Origin: Harmonia axyridis
Taxonomy: Eukaryota > Arthropoda > Insecta > Coleoptera > Coccinellidae
Direction of reading: 5' to 3'
Length of the DNA stretch: 64,000 nucleotides
Assembly (NCBI RefSeq): GCF_914767665.1
Contig: NC_059507.1
Location: 7,130,001-7,194,000 of the forward strand
This document shows, in pieces, positions 10,536 through 22,172 of the stretch. A program made the translations under genes and the position numbers. Under the pieces are notes generated by a model, which did no database searches, was not told the DNA's origin, and saw nothing but the letters and a program-made list of their open reading frames with translations. The first letter of the stretch is position 1; each line of letters opens with the position of its first letter.

Positions 10536-11843
10536 TAGCTGTAGCGGTAAGTGGTAGATCGTAGATGTCATCCAATTAGCTAATATTGCAACGATTTTGC
10601 ACGCTTCATTCCATGTTACGCTACTGGAATTTTTGAAGACGCGGTAATTTGTCAATTAATCGTTTCATATCGTGTACTTTCGGTCGGAACGCAGATGCGC
10701 GTTTCTGGAGAGAATTTTCTGAAAGATTTTCAATGATGATTGAGACTCCAGCAAGAATAAGTACCTCAGATCTAGATTTCAGTCATTATTAATTTAATTT
10801 GAGACTCGGAATCTTATTTATCGGCGAGAATTGTGTCGGGATTCTCGCACCTCCCGTGGGATTAGAACGAAGAAACCTCCCGTGGGATTAGAACCAAGAA
10901 AACCTTTCTTGGGATTGATAGATATCAAGAACTACTTCCTTGAGATACAGAATTTGGAATAGTACGTATGTTAGACCACTTTAGTTCCTGAATCTGAGAG
11001 AATACCTGCGAAATACCTGGCATTATCACATCAACTTCGTTGAATGGGGATTGGAGTACTATAGCTTCCTGATAAGAATTGGTGTTCAGAAGGCTGAAGA
11101 TAGTTTGCAGAAGAGGTTCCATCCTGGTGGTGGAGTGGCTCATTTAAAATCGTTTTGAGTTAAGTTTCTATTTTATTATTTGTTTGGAGTGAAAAGGATC
11201 GATCATTGTATATTTTAATTTTATTAAATTTGTAAAAACCTGGGTAGGAGTTTTGTTGCCAAATAAGCCAAACCACCCCTAGAAATTAGTCATTAGAGTC
11301 TCATGGGCAATTGTAACGTTACAAGATATTTGTAAACAAAACGCCATCGAAATATTAGTCGATTTAGTGGAAGAACTTGCTGAGAGTGGTTTCAACGCTT
11401 CAAGAACGGTGATTTTGACGTCGAAGACCCTCATGGCGGTGGACGAGAGAAGGTTTTCGAAGATGCAGAATTGGAGGCATTACTGGATCAAGACTCGTGT
11501 CAAACGCAACATGAATTGGCAGGATCATTGGGAGTGACGCAACAAGCCATTTGAAAACGCCTGAAAGGCATGGGAATGATTCAGAAACAAGGAAATTGGG
11601 TACCAAACGAGTTGAAACCGAGATATGTTGAACGGTGTTTGTTTGCTTATGAAGAGCTGCTTGCAAGGCAAAGACAAAAGGGATTTCTGCTTCGCATTGT
11701 GACTGGATATGAAAGATGGGTTCATTACGATAATCCCAAGTACCGAAAATCATGGAGTTATCCCGGCCATGCTTCTACGTCGACGGCCAAACCGAATATT
11801 CACGATTCCAAGCTCAGGCTCAGTATTTGGTGGAATAACCAAA
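10536..11843 (+). mobile_element. Broken Mos1-like mariner, fragment set 1
   Basis: Bases 10536-10577 match the 5' untranslated stretch of the mariner at 50346-51282 (TGTAGCGGTAAGTGGTAG, then TAGATC.TAGATG). The match resumes at about 11325 (ATATTTGTAAAC...CGCCATCG, then AATATTAGTCGATTT). About 0.74 kb of unrelated sequence separates the two pieces. After the 5' UTR part the text jumps to GAGTGGTTTCAACG inside the coding region, so the first HTH is deleted. Homology ends near 11843. Confidence 0.6.
11372..11843 (+). pseudogene. Mariner transposase fragment (HTH-2 and start of catalytic domain)
   Basis: Readable blocks in shifted frames are FDVEDPHGGGREKVFEDAEL, CQTQHELAGSLGVTQQAI, WVPNELKPR, and RIVTGYERWVHYDNPK, where the first catalytic Asp of TGDEKW is now Tyr. 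PGHASTSTAKPNIH and a truncated SIWWN follow. A TGA follows the QQAI block. The catalytic second half is missing. Confidence 0.75.
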
Positions 11844-13130
11844 ATTTTGAGAGAGTTTGACGTTTGGAATAGTATAGTATATATTTTGATGTTAGTTTTG
11901 AAACAACTGAACGTTTTTGAAAAAGAATATTTGCATATAGAAAGCCATAAATTTTTGTTAATATTACTTCAGTTGAATTCAGTTAGTTCATTTAAGTTTT
12001 CCTGTTGGAGGCAGTTTTTTCTTTATTTATAGACTTTTTTTTCCTATAGGCGCATAAATTAACGAGCATTTGAAAACTCATAATGCCAAGACACTGATTT
12101 TCCCAATCATTTCTATTTATACATCGATATCACAAATGAGTCTAGTCGATTTTTCAAAGCTTCATTTCAACAACTTGGTTGTAATGTCCTGATTCACTAT
12201 TATCTTTTCATACCGCTTAGGAAAACATGATGTAACCGAACATTTGTGATTTTTCAAAGCATCAGAAATGAACCAACAAACACAATTCTATTGACATAAA
12301 ATATTTTCCGCAACTTCGCAACGTAAACAAAATCAAATTACGTCCCCAATGGAATATATAATTCAATGGAAGGAATGCTATGTTTTTGTATTTGTGCAAA
12401 TACTTTACAACGAGATCGAATTTCATTGTTGATACGTTCGAGGATTTGGAACTCTGAATTTAATTATTTTTAATTAGGGGCTCACGCGATATAATTCTGT
12501 CTTTTATTGAACGAACATTTTTTGTTGAAAAATATTCTTAAGATAGATATTTCGTTATAGATATCTCGTTTCAGAGAAAAAATTCGAAAATAAATATAGC
12601 CTTTCAATGTTCTTATCATGACCAAGGGTGGATTCACTTAATCCAGAATTCAAATAATCTGTACCTAATCATTTCTAACACATCTACTTGAACTTCCCTT
12701 CCCCCAATGCATGGAAGTTACTAATCGATAAGTAGGCTTTGCATAATATATGCTACCTGGCGAATTCAAATGTTCTTGGTGGTAATTCAACTTATTTCTC
12801 AGAGGGATAGAGTAACCTTATTCGCGGGTTGTGTCGTCTAAAAAGATCACAAAAGTTTTCAGCTTCATGCTATTTTTCAGAGAGCATATGTCTAACGTGT
12901 CTAGACTAATGATTGTACAAAAAAGCACCACCAAAAGGGAGTTTCTGCGCTAAACCATTAATATCAGCACACGAAAATTGGACGTGGATTTATGAATTTT
13001 ATCTCGATAAGGAATATATTAATTAGCATAAAAAATAGTGGGTAACAAGAATCAGGCCGTCACTGTTATTTATGTGGGTCTCTCTCAAGAAAATCTGGGT
13101 TTTCAAACTTTAGAACACGATCTATGCCTA
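11844..13130. other. Unassigned AT-rich sequence
   Basis: No coding or structural signal can be supported in about 1.3 kb. The composition is strongly AT-rich. Confidence 0.4.
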
Positions 13131-14177
13131 CACTGAGAGAAGTGTTTATTTGATATTATCGAAAATGCTTTGTAGTTAATAAATCATTTATTGGAAATAT
13201 GGACAAACAAGTATTAGTTTCATGGAAATAAATAATTTATTTGAAATCCCACCAATAATCATCATTTATTATTACACTTCATTTATTTACGCATAACTTA
13301 TATTAATAATGCTGAAGCAATATCCATTTGAAGGAAATAAATATAGTTGAGGTAAATATATCATTGAGTAATAATTAATAAACCTTATCTATATGTAATA
13401 TGTATCCATGCTGAATAAAAATAATATTTCAATTCAGTAATGGTTAACGTATTTCTTAGATAATTATTTTGGTTGTTTCTATTATCCGATTGTTAGGGTC
13501 TGAGAAGAACAGTTTGCCTAACTAGGTAATTTCATAGAGTTCATATTGAGGTTATTCGGGGTTTGAACCCTAGTCATCTTGATTGCATCTGTTCACTCTT
13601 ACCACTGTTCTGCCAACATCACTAATAACTGAGCAGGTACAAACGATCTAAACGCAAAATTCAGTAGAGATGTGCTAAGCGGCGTTCAATAAGCCCATAG
13701 TTACACAGATTTTATGTTTAAAAAGGAAATTCAAATCAAAGGAAAAGTTCAAGGAGATGCGCTTCTCTTTGAGGGATGTGTCCTTAAACTTTTCCACAGA
13801 TTGGATCGCTAGAATTATGTTAGTTTGTTAAATATTAATTAATCCTATATTCTGAGTGAATAAATAATTGAATTCTTGTAAGAGTTTATTCATAAATAGC
13901 AAATGTTCGTTAATTACCAGTTGAAAATTTGTTGACTTTGAATTTATGTTATTTGTGGAGATAACGTAAGTTCATATAAATTATTTTTATCACCTGAATT
14001 TATTGATTATTTGATAATACATTGTAAAAATTATTTTATTCTCTATTAATAAACGTTTTTGAATGCATAATTCAAGTATTAATGAATATATCAAATATAA
14101 ATCTGCTGTAATAGTTGTGATTGAATAACCTCCAAATAAGTGCTTTATTAATAAAAAAATATGGATTTCTCTCAGTG
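13131..14177. mobile_element. TA-flanked element with CACTGAGAGAA inverted ends
   Basis: CACTGAGAGAA starts at 13131 after a TA, and its reverse complement TTCTCTCAGTG ends at 14177 before a TA. The interior is AT-rich and non-coding and includes a tRNA-like SINE head (13545-13625). The size, 11-bp terminal repeats and TA flanks fit a non-autonomous DNA transposon. The superfamily is not certain. Confidence 0.5.
13545..13625 (-). repeat. tRNA-derived SINE head (A and B box)
   Basis: On the reverse strand, TGGCAGAACAGTGGTAAGAG (near 13613-13594) resembles the RNA polymerase III A box. AGGGTTCAAACCCC (13571-13558) matches the B-box consensus GGTTCRANNCC. Spacing is about 25-30 nt. The surrounding sequence would not fold into a complete tRNA cloverleaf that I can recognise, so a tRNA-derived SINE is likelier than a functional tRNA. 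Confidence 0.5.
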
Positions 14178-15116
14178 TACGCTGCCGAACAATCTAAAAG
14201 ATATATTGAGAGGGAACACCACCACACGGTGATATTCTCCTGATCTGTCAATATTTTTCCAGAGGGGAAGGGACGAAAATAATGTGAGGTGTTGCCAAAT
14301 CGATTGAATGATCAGTAGAAGTTAGGAATATTACGATAATTCGTCGAAAGGAAGTTTTTTTTATGAATTGTCACAAAATTGAAGTTTTGCCCCTTTTGTA
14401 ATGATTTTTTTAGGCTTTTAGCCAGAACCCCATAAAAATCGGTGATTTGTAGGAACAAATATCTCTTATTTTGTTCCAAACTGAGCAGTCACGTGATGGT
14501 GTTCCCTCTTAAATAAATAATTCAGCAAGTTGCGACCCTCAACATTTCGAATCAGACATCCTCATCAACGTTAACATCTGAGTCTTCCAACGACACGCCA
14601 GGACCTCTTGAACACCATCTCCACCCTGTCGAAGCAATTTGTTGGGCAAACACTGAAATATGCCAAACAAAAGTGTCCCTAATATATTACTCCAAATTAG
14701 TGTGACGTCCCCCTAACTAGAACGATGTTTCATTCCGGTCTTTTCCGTTTCTTTAATATGTTTCAACGAAATATTGCCCAATTCTTTTTATAACAGCTGA
14801 GATTTTGTTTGGCGGTTCAAGTGCTGAATGTAAATTGCGAGGATTAGGAGATTTGAAGAGTGAAAAAACAACAAAAGCGACTCGATTTTATTGTTTCTGT
14901 TAAATTTACTCTGGGCATTGCTGCTCCCTGTGGAGCCACTCGCACCATAAGGGATGCAATAACGGAATAGTCAGTATTCCGAAGCAGTAGCGTGGGAAGA
15001 AGTTTCAAATGCGTTCTTTTGAAAGGGATTTCATTACCAGAAATCCTTATCAACGCAATGATATCATAATAAACCATATCTCGTACAAAATAGGGATTTT
15101 CAATACGACGTTACAA
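14178..15116. other. Unassigned sequence
   Basis: No supported gene or bounded repeat. Confidence 0.4.
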
Positions 15117-16006
15117 TTTTTATTTGTTTCTCATTTGTAAATGTCAGTTTCCAAAAACACAATATTAATCAAGAAAGTTTATTTTATCAAGTCACTAACT
15201 TGTAAAACTGACAGTTAACTTGCAAAATTTTTACAAGTTAGTAGTATTATTTACATTAGAAAATTTTGTTTTATCGTCATATAACGTATTTTCCCATATC
15301 TTCTACATCATTCATGTTTAAGGAGAGAATTTCGTCACATCGACAACATCCAAAAATCCCAAATATTGTTACAATTTTCGCCAGCAACCACTGGTCATCA
15401 GAAGCATGTAAAAGAAATTATTCAGCATCTTCTTTACTTAATACCTTGGCCTTTTTTGGCGTATAACGCTCATTTTTTCGTTTCAGAAACGCTATTATCT
15501 TTTGAAATCTGCAAATGACAAATAAACGTCATATTTTTCAATGAATTTTTTAAGGAAAACAAACCTGCGAACAGGGGCATTTTCTTTCATTTCCAAGCAG
15601 CTTTTCAGCATAGACCATTTTGCCCATAAAGTATTAGGGCGGAATCTAGCTGATAGTTGATTCAAGTAGACCAACAAAACATCTTCAGTTACCCCAATCA
15701 CACTATTTTTGTTTTGCCACTTTTTGAAGTCGTCGTATTCTCGCTCGTACCTTGAAGCTGATTTTGCAGGTAATAAACTTGAAGCTACACTACTGGCTGC
15801 CTCAATAATTTCTTTTGGTACATTCATTCTCGCTTTCGCCAAAACAAATGTAAAGAAAAATAAACAGACATGTTCATGGCAACGCTTCCATAGCTTACAT
15901 AGACTTATATAAATATATGTCTATGATAGCTTACGACATTTGAGACAAATTATTGAGATTTTTTTTTAATTTATCTAACCTTTTTACAAATGAGAAACAA
16001 ATAAAA
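15117..16006. mobile_element. 24-bp inverted repeats enclosing a tyrosine recombinase gene fragment
   Basis: A 24-base stretch beginning TTTTATTTGTTTCTC near 15118 is repeated perfectly in reverse complement at 15983-16006. Between them lies the two-exon recombinase fragment, and beside it a small hairpin (CTAACTTGTAAAA / TTTTACAAGTTAG, about 15197-15240). No clear target duplication was found. Cryptons are not known for terminal inverted repeats, so the pairing could come from a secondary element or chance in AT-rich DNA. Confidence 0.45.
15277..15842 (-). pseudogene. Crypton-type tyrosine recombinase-like gene, two exons, truncated
   Basis: Exon 1 (15842-15565) reads LAKARMNVPKEIIEAASSV, SLLPAKSASRYEREYDDFKKW, VLLVYLNQLSARFRPNTLW and ENAPVR. 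A GTTTGT donor follows, then a 54-bp intron ending in CATTTGCAG. Exon 2 starts at 15508 and continues in frame: FQKIIAFLKRKNERYTPKKA, then VLSKEDAE. The join restores one Arg codon. This is the N-terminal SAM-like and early catalytic part of eukaryotic tyrosine recombinases of the Crypton kind. CCRCDEILSL carries the first catalytic Arg (RxxEL). The expected initiator is TTG (next ATG at 15827), exon 2 has a TAA at 15418-15420, and it ends at a TGA before the HxxR/Tyr motifs. It is inactive as it stands. Confidence 0.65.
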
Positions 16007-16015
16007 TATAAAACA

Positions 16016-16124
16016 ATACACGCAAGGTAACGGGTTTTACTGGCTCAAGGAGGTAACTGACTCGCCTGCGGCTCGTCAATTATATCCTCCATTCGCCAGT
16101 AAAAACCCTCTTACCTTGCTAGTA
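16016..16124. repeat. Variable-stem hairpin E1
   Basis: The arms begin GCAAGGTAACGGG and end CCCTCTTACCTTGC, and continue through TTTTACTGGC/GCCAGTAAAA and GGAGG/CCTCC. The apex is GACTCGCC-TGC-GGCTCGTC. Boxes shared with hairpins at 31585, 31866, 62341 and 62903 are ATACACG just before the stem, ACTCGC...GCTCGT at the apex and CTAGTA just after. Confidence 0.8.
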
Positions 16125-16190
16125 ATGTTATATACTATAAATGGTTATAAAGACACTGTGTATTATAAAATTAGTTCTTGTGTCCTCAAC

Positions 16191-16423
16191 AGTTGAACAA
16201 AAGAAAGGGTTTTTTTAGTAAAAACTAAAGAACTTTCTCAAATTATATTTGGCGACGTTTCGCAGATTTTCATCTGCTTCCTCAGGCTTAAAAAAAACAC
16301 CAAAGATGACAAAAATATACGAAACAAAAACGGTAAATCTGCGAAACATCGCTAAACAAATTTAAGAAAGTTCTTTAGTGGTTGTCCTTATTCCTACTAA
16401 AAAACCCTTTTTTTTGTTCAACT
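16191..16423. mobile_element. Fold-back MITE, 233 bp
   Basis: AGTTGAACAAAAGAAAGGG at the left is mirrored by CCCTTTTTTTTGTTCAACT at the right. The arms continue inward through TTTTTTAGTA, CTAAAGAACTTTCT, AAATT and GATGTTTCGCAGATTT-like segments. Nearly the whole element can fold on itself and it has no coding capacity. I see no unambiguous target duplication. Confidence 0.7.
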
Positions 16424-16471
16424 CTGTGTTATTTTTTCGACTTTCCTAATGTCATTTGTGTCCATAGAATA

Positions 16472-17036
16472 ATAAACATAGATAGAGGGAGTATACGCAA
16501 TTTTTACTTGTCCCCAACATGGTTGGATTACGTTGTCGGATTGTGATATATTTTCAAATCCACAATTTCACCATATCGTTATGAATGTATATTATATTTT
16601 ATGAAATATATTTATTTGAGTGATTCCTGATTAAATATGCAAATTTGGAATATGATATTTTTCCTAATCGTTGAATTTATAATAAGAAGAATATTTATTA
16701 TTTTCTGTATCTACCTGCTGAAATCCAAGGTTTGACAACTTTTGCCCTCCTAGTGTCATCGATTGTTTCACGTCTCTTGGCGCGCTAGAAGTTAACTGAA
16801 TTTTTGATATATTTATATATTTATGATATCTCAATATATTTTGAGGTAATATGAAACTTTGATTCACTATGGGACATAAGAAGTGCGTTCTTTGTGAGGA
16901 AACTCGCGAATTTAGTGAAATATCGTATCACTGATATGTTTTCATTTCCGCGCGCTTAATGTCAAATTTGATAGTTCATGTTGGGGACAAAATTTGCTTA
17001 CTGAAAATGAAATATGCTTCCTCTATCTATGTTCAT
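16472..17036 (+). mobile_element. TA-flanked MITE, short intact form
   Basis: Terminal inverted repeats ATAAACATAGATAGAGGGAG and the reverse complement of ATGAACATAGATAGAGGAAG flank 565 bp of non-coding DNA between TA dinucleotides (16470-16471 and 17037-17038). It is the uninterrupted relative of 436-1905. Confidence 0.65.
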
Positions 17037-19291
17037 TAATCTGAGTTTGTGTTCAATAGATTATGACATTCAAACATGGATAGACACTGAAACAATATTT
17101 TTCTTTATTTTTCAGTGTATAATTAATCCTCTTTCAGAAATGTTCAACTAAATACCACCTGAGAGCGTTATAAAATACTACGTCAATTTTTTGTTCTTTC
17201 ATTTATCATTAATGGAAAAATTTGAAAAATTAATTTTTGTAGATTTTTGTGGATAGTATTCGCCTTGAACTCGATTATCTCGAAAATTGTACATTCTATG
17301 AAAATAATTCGAAGTACCTTTTTTGTAATGAATCTCTGTTGATTTCTGAAAGGAAACAATTTTTTCAATGAAAAAAGGATCATCGCACCCCTATATTTAC
17401 GCCACTGGATAAGTTTGGCAGGAGACACTTACATAATTCAAAACATCACATCATCAAGACTGTTTTTTTTTTCGAACTTCAACACCCTGTATCTCGAAAA
17501 CGAAGCTTGTTAGGATGTATGTATAAGAATAATATCAATTCTCATTTTTATTATCGAAGGAATAGACGATTCAATGTCTTGATTCTGAAAGAATTTATTT
17601 TCTTTAGTTCAAAATTTATAACATAATAACATCAAAAAATATAATAAATAGAAGGAAATACAAAGAAATGAAAAGAAAGAAAATAAAAAGAAATAGCTCA
17701 CTAACCTGAAAGAAATCAAAAACAATGCAATTTCTTCGGGTTTCTCAATTCACATTTCTAACAGCTGACTAAATAAATCATGAGGTAATTTTAGGTTAGA
17801 ATCTTAGACAGAGAACTTAGAAGTTACGAAGTTATTTTCCCTAAAAATAACAGTTTTATTTCTACATATGTTTATGGGATTTTTTTTCCATGAAAACAGT
17901 TGTTCTATTCGATACCAAAGTTATTGCACTAAAATCTGGAGCACCCTATATTTATAGTAGAAATAACTCGCTGTTTTTTGGTAATAACTATTAGAAAACC
18001 ATCTAATCAATTTAACATCAAAACCAACAAAGACTACAAACTTCCCTTGTGTATATTCAAAAAGTCCTATGAATCTAATTCGCGAATATAATGTCTTGAT
18101 TCTTTGAAATTGCTGAAGGAGCCCATGCAAAGGCGCTTGATGAGACCTAATTATCATAATGGAGATGATGTACTCTGTTCTCAGCGCCTTGCGAGTGTTC
18201 ATTATACTCCACAAGATTCTGGCAACGATATATTATCCCAACCTGAAATATTGTCAAGTTTCCCATTCGCGGTAGCCGAAATGCTAAAAACTTGGAGCAT
18301 TTAGACCGAAAAGATGTTGCAGAGATTAGGAAAAGGCGGTCTCAACTTGATAAATGAGAAAAGTGCGTCCAATGCTTCAATTAACAACCAGAGAGATATC
18401 TGAAACCCTAATCCGAAAAAACAAAAATCATTTCGCGAAGTTATGACGCCAGGAAAAATATAAGGTGCACTTAATTTAACAGTTAATGTTATGGAAGTTT
18501 AAGCAGATGCCCGCAGGATCTGGTCTCCTATTACGTTTTAAAAATGACTGCGACATTGGTATAAAGTTACGACATTATGCTAGACGGTCGAACAGAGAAA
18601 ATCACGATGTTAGTTGAACTTTTCGTGTTACATGAAAAATTACTTTGCAGTTCTCACTTTTGCTGCATCCAGTTTTCGGACAAACAGAACGATGCTTCAT
18701 TTTTAATCGTTAGGGATTATGTTCTGTTCCTGAAATAGAAGCACTCAGTCATACGTTCCAACATGAAAGTACTTGGGTTTGATCATTTGTAAAGCTAGCT
18801 GGGTTGACACAAATTTTCTTTCTACGAGGAATTTGAGCGTCATATGACATTCAGTTTATTTATAGTGCTCCATTTCTTCAGTTCATATCAACTGTTTTCA
18901 ATTGGATACAAATTTGAACAAAAATTGTGTCTTGATTTTTTATAATTAACTTTAAAATTCACCTGAGAGGACTGACTTTGAAGGGGATACATTAACTTAG
19001 ATCAGTAATATATATCTTCTATTTAATTCATCCATTTCTAGATATAAAGTATTTAGAAGAAGAAATTAATCTCAAAGTTGGATGCTGCAAAATGGTGAAG
19101 GTTTTAGGTTGCTTACCAAAAATCTCTTTTGATTACGAAACTATTCGCCAAATTTTTAGAATATTATAACATTTGTTTCTTATATCTGGATATCGTTCAT
19201 TACTTAACTTTTTTTTTCCAATTGTTTATATCGGCTTTTTTGTTGAAAAAATGAATGTTCATTTTCTTCTTGATATGATAATAATATGATA
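17037..19291. other. Unassigned AT-rich sequence
   Basis: No gene supported in 2.2 kb. The phrase CTTCAACACCCTGTATCTCG (near 17477) recurs near 30967, so a dispersed repeat tail is present. Short frames at 17921-18304 show no family motif. Confidence 0.4.
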
Positions 19292-20549
19292 ACTGGCCAA
19301 TTGAAAAATCCCCGGTCTACCATAGTAAAACACATTTTTTTGGCAAAATTCTATTTCATTATTCAACTTAGTTGCCTTCGAGGGCGATACAGCGATTATA
19401 GCGATCTTCCAACTTTTCGATACCATTTTTGTAGTACGATTTGTATTTCGCTTCAAAATAGGCCTCAGTTTCGGCGATTACTTTTTCATTGGCGCTAAAT
19501 TTCTTTTCAGCGAGCATCCTTTTGAGGTTGAGAACAGGAAAAAGTCGCTGGGAGCAAGATCTGGCGAATACTGTGGATGCAGAAGCAATTCGAAGCCCAA
19601 TTCATGCAATTTTGCCATTTTTTTCATTGATTTGTGACACGGCGCATTGTCTTGATGAAACAGCTCCTTCTTTTCCTTTTTTTTTGTTTTTTAACGATAT
19701 CACCCTTTAAATGATCCAATAACGCTATATAACAATCGATGTTCATGGTCTGGCCCTTTTAGATGTAATCAATGAATATATTCCAGAATACTAATGCCAT
19801 AACCTTGCCAGCTGACTGTTGTGTTTTTCCTCTCTTTGGATTCGATTCATCGAGTGCAGTCACTCAGCTGACTATCGATTGGTCTCCGGAGTGAAATGAT
19901 GGAGCCATATTTCATCCATTGTCACATATCGACGAAAAATTCAGGTTTATTGCACTTAAACAGCTTCGAACACTGCTCAGAATCATTAACACGTTGTTGC
20001 TTTTGATTGATTGTGAACTGGCGCGACACCCATTTTGCACACGGCTTTCTCATGTACAAAGATTCGTGAATGATATGATGTACACGTTCAGATGATATTT
20101 TCACAATATCTGCTATCTCGATCAACTTCACTTTACTGTCATTCAAATTATTTTGTGAACTTTTTCGATTTTTTCGTCGGTGACAGCCTTTTTTTGGGCG
20201 TCCACTGCATTCACCGTCTTCGGTGCTCATTTCACCACGTTCAAACTCAGCATACGAATCAATGATGGTTGATTTTCCTGGTGCAGACCCCAGAAACTCT
20301 CCATCAAGCCAAGATTTTGCTTCAACTGTTTTTTTCCCTTCAGAAAGCAATATTTTATCCGCACACGAATTTTTCAAATAACAAAAGTAGCTACAATCAC
20401 AACGTAATATCTCACAAACCAATGGTCGGACTGCTATCAAATTTTGACACATATCGTTTGATGGCTGGTAGGTACTAACTACAAATCATATGGATTCAAT
20501 ACTATACCGCTATCTGTGCATCAGACCGGGGTCTTTTCAATTGGCCTAA
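19292..20549 (-). mobile_element. Mariner with TTAGGCCAATTGAAAAG ends, copy 1
   Basis: The 5' terminus (20549) reads TTAGGCCAATTGAAAAGACC and the 3' terminus is ACTGGCCAATTGAAAAATCC, both continuing CCCGGTCT. TA lies on each side (20550-20551 and 19290-19291). The length of about 1.26 kb is full size for a mariner. The coding region is heavily damaged. Confidence 0.85.
19320..20392 (-). pseudogene. Mariner transposase pseudogene, copy 1
   Basis: N-terminal HTH pieces are KTVEAKSWLDGEFLGSAPGK and STIIDSYAEFERGEMSTEDG, followed by SKVKLIEIADIVKISSERVH and CAKWVSRQFTINQKQQRVND. The catalytic part reads YVTMDEIWLHHFTPE (first Asp), ELFHQDNAPCHKS (second) and YSPDLAPSDFFLF (third), then a C-terminus ending in KSWKIAIIAV-like text in other frames. 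Several frameshifts separate the blocks, and the initiator Met of the usual M-K-K-E-F-R start is lost. The type is close to insect mariners of the cecropia/mori groups (inference). Confidence 0.8.
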
Positions 20550-20768
20550 TAAGTTGTCCTAATATCTCGAATTTTTCCATCAGATACACAATTGTTGACC
20601 GAGAAGGTGCTTCTTCACCATTATGTATTAAATTTTAACACTTGCAATTCCTTCTTGAAGCGTGTAGCGTTCCATTTTTAGTAATGGCGTAGTTCTTACT
20701 TGTCAAATGTCAAAAGATTACAGCTCAAAAGTGACAACTGCCTAGATAGCGGGATATTCAAAATCAAA
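20550..20768. other. Short unassigned spacer
   Basis: Contains the CGTTCCATTTTTAGT...TGTCAAATGTCAAAA phrase also seen at 2039-2075, so it is partly dispersed repeat. Confidence 0.4.
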
Positions 20769-21240
20769 TAGTCCGGGAGCCAGGTGCAAATTTGGTTTAT
20801 TATTTCCTCTCGAGAGATACTTGGTGAGATGCATCAGATAATAGTAATAGAAAGCCTCGTGAATGTCAGCTACAACTCGGCTGGGGGGAGAGTGATGGCA
20901 GCCTCCCAAACACGAAGAAAAAAAAATACATTCAGTCATTTACTCCCAACTGAAAATTTGTCAAATTGTAGCTAACCCAATATCTAGACGAAAAAATACA
21001 ATCAGCTGGATATAGCATAGTGTATTATACGTCAGCTGGTGCCTCAAACATGAAAAAAAAATTATATTTTCAATGACAGCTCTGACAGCGACTCTGATAC
21101 TGAATCTGCCGCCGCTCTTCCCCCCAGCAGAATCGTAGCTGACGTTCACGAGGCTTTTTATTTCTATTATCTGATGCATTCTACTAATTACCGTTGGGGA
21201 GGAACTTGGTCATGTATATCTGTTACTGGCTCCCGGACTA
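20769..21240. mobile_element. Fold-back MITE with TAGTCCGGGAGCCAG ends
   Basis: A perfect 15-bp terminal inverted repeat (TAGTCCGGGAGCCAG / CTGGCTCCCGGACTA) bounds 472 bp. Subterminal arms remain similar for well over 100 bp, e.g. ATGCATCAGATAATAG.AATA.AAAGCCTCGTGAA near 20831 and its inverted partner near 21175, and CTGGGGGGA. No protein is encoded. TA may be the target if the repeat starts at G. Confidence 0.8.
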
Positions 21241-22172
21241 AAACCTCTTTTCACTTCCCTCTAATCATCACTAGCAAATACCTATCCTCGAAATCGTCAG
21301 GATATTTTATTCAAACTCACTTATGACTTCATAATGTTGCCTAGACCTACGTCCAAATCCTAAGCTATAAGATCCTACATATATTACCCACTCATATCTT
21401 TCATCCGGGGCTATTTATTCACGCTAGTAAATATCCATTTCATCAGAAGAACCAAAAGTGGTGTTTGTGGGGGATTATTTCCCATCCCATTATATTATAT
21501 GAGGCCTGGAGGAAGGACGTTTGCGGTTTCCTTATCGTGAGAGGAATGCTTGAATTATTTATAAGTTTTGCAGGAGCGTGATGTGTTTAAGTGCCTGTCG
21601 AATTACATCCCCAGGCGATGTTTTATACGATATTGATCGTAATTGGAACTTGGGATTTACGGAGAATGACAAAACAATAGAAGAAAACTTACTACCATCG
21701 AACTGATATAACTTGAGGTGAATTGATAGCCTTCGCGTTTTTGTTTAAACCCTGTTTCAGGCTAGACCTTTCTCGTGTCTATTTTGACTCCTATTTTCCT
21801 ATTTCTGGGCTGATTTCTGGTAGATTATCAATTCTTCTTTTTGAAGATTGTCTTAGGGTTAATTCTAGAACTGCATACTTTGAATTCATTTTTGAAGTTA
21901 TGTCTATGTTTTGTTCATATTTTTTTTTAAATATTAGTATCATATTTGTTGAAACAAAACTGTCTAAGATACTGATGTTGAAAGCTTTTACGTCCGGATT
22001 GTTTCGACAGAATTAGAATATTCTAAGCTTCTTAGAAGTGGTCTAGTCGATGTTTTACTTCAAGCTTCGCTTACTACTGCGGTAAGCACTAACTCGACTT
22101 AGATTTCTCCAATGACGTATTTATACTCTTTCCACTGGATACTATTTTGATGTTTTTACAATAAACTGAATA
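21241..22172. other. Unassigned sequence
   Basis: No supported gene. A 97-codon frame at 21723-22016 (+) has hydrophobic stretches but no recognisable family and AT-rich codon use, so I do not call it. Confidence 0.35.

Noticed and set aside
13545..13625. Functional tRNA gene
   Set aside because: A and B boxes are present, but no complete acceptor stem or anticodon loop could be drawn; SINE head is more likely.
17470..17510. CTTCAACACCCTGTATCTCG phrase shared with ~30967 as a regulatory site
   Set aside because: Two copies inside otherwise unrelated AT-rich DNA look like tails of a dispersed repeat; no boundaries could be set.
21723..22016. 97-codon hydrophobic frame
   Set aside because: Phe/Ile/Leu-rich because of AT-rich DNA; no signal, family or neighbour supports a gene.
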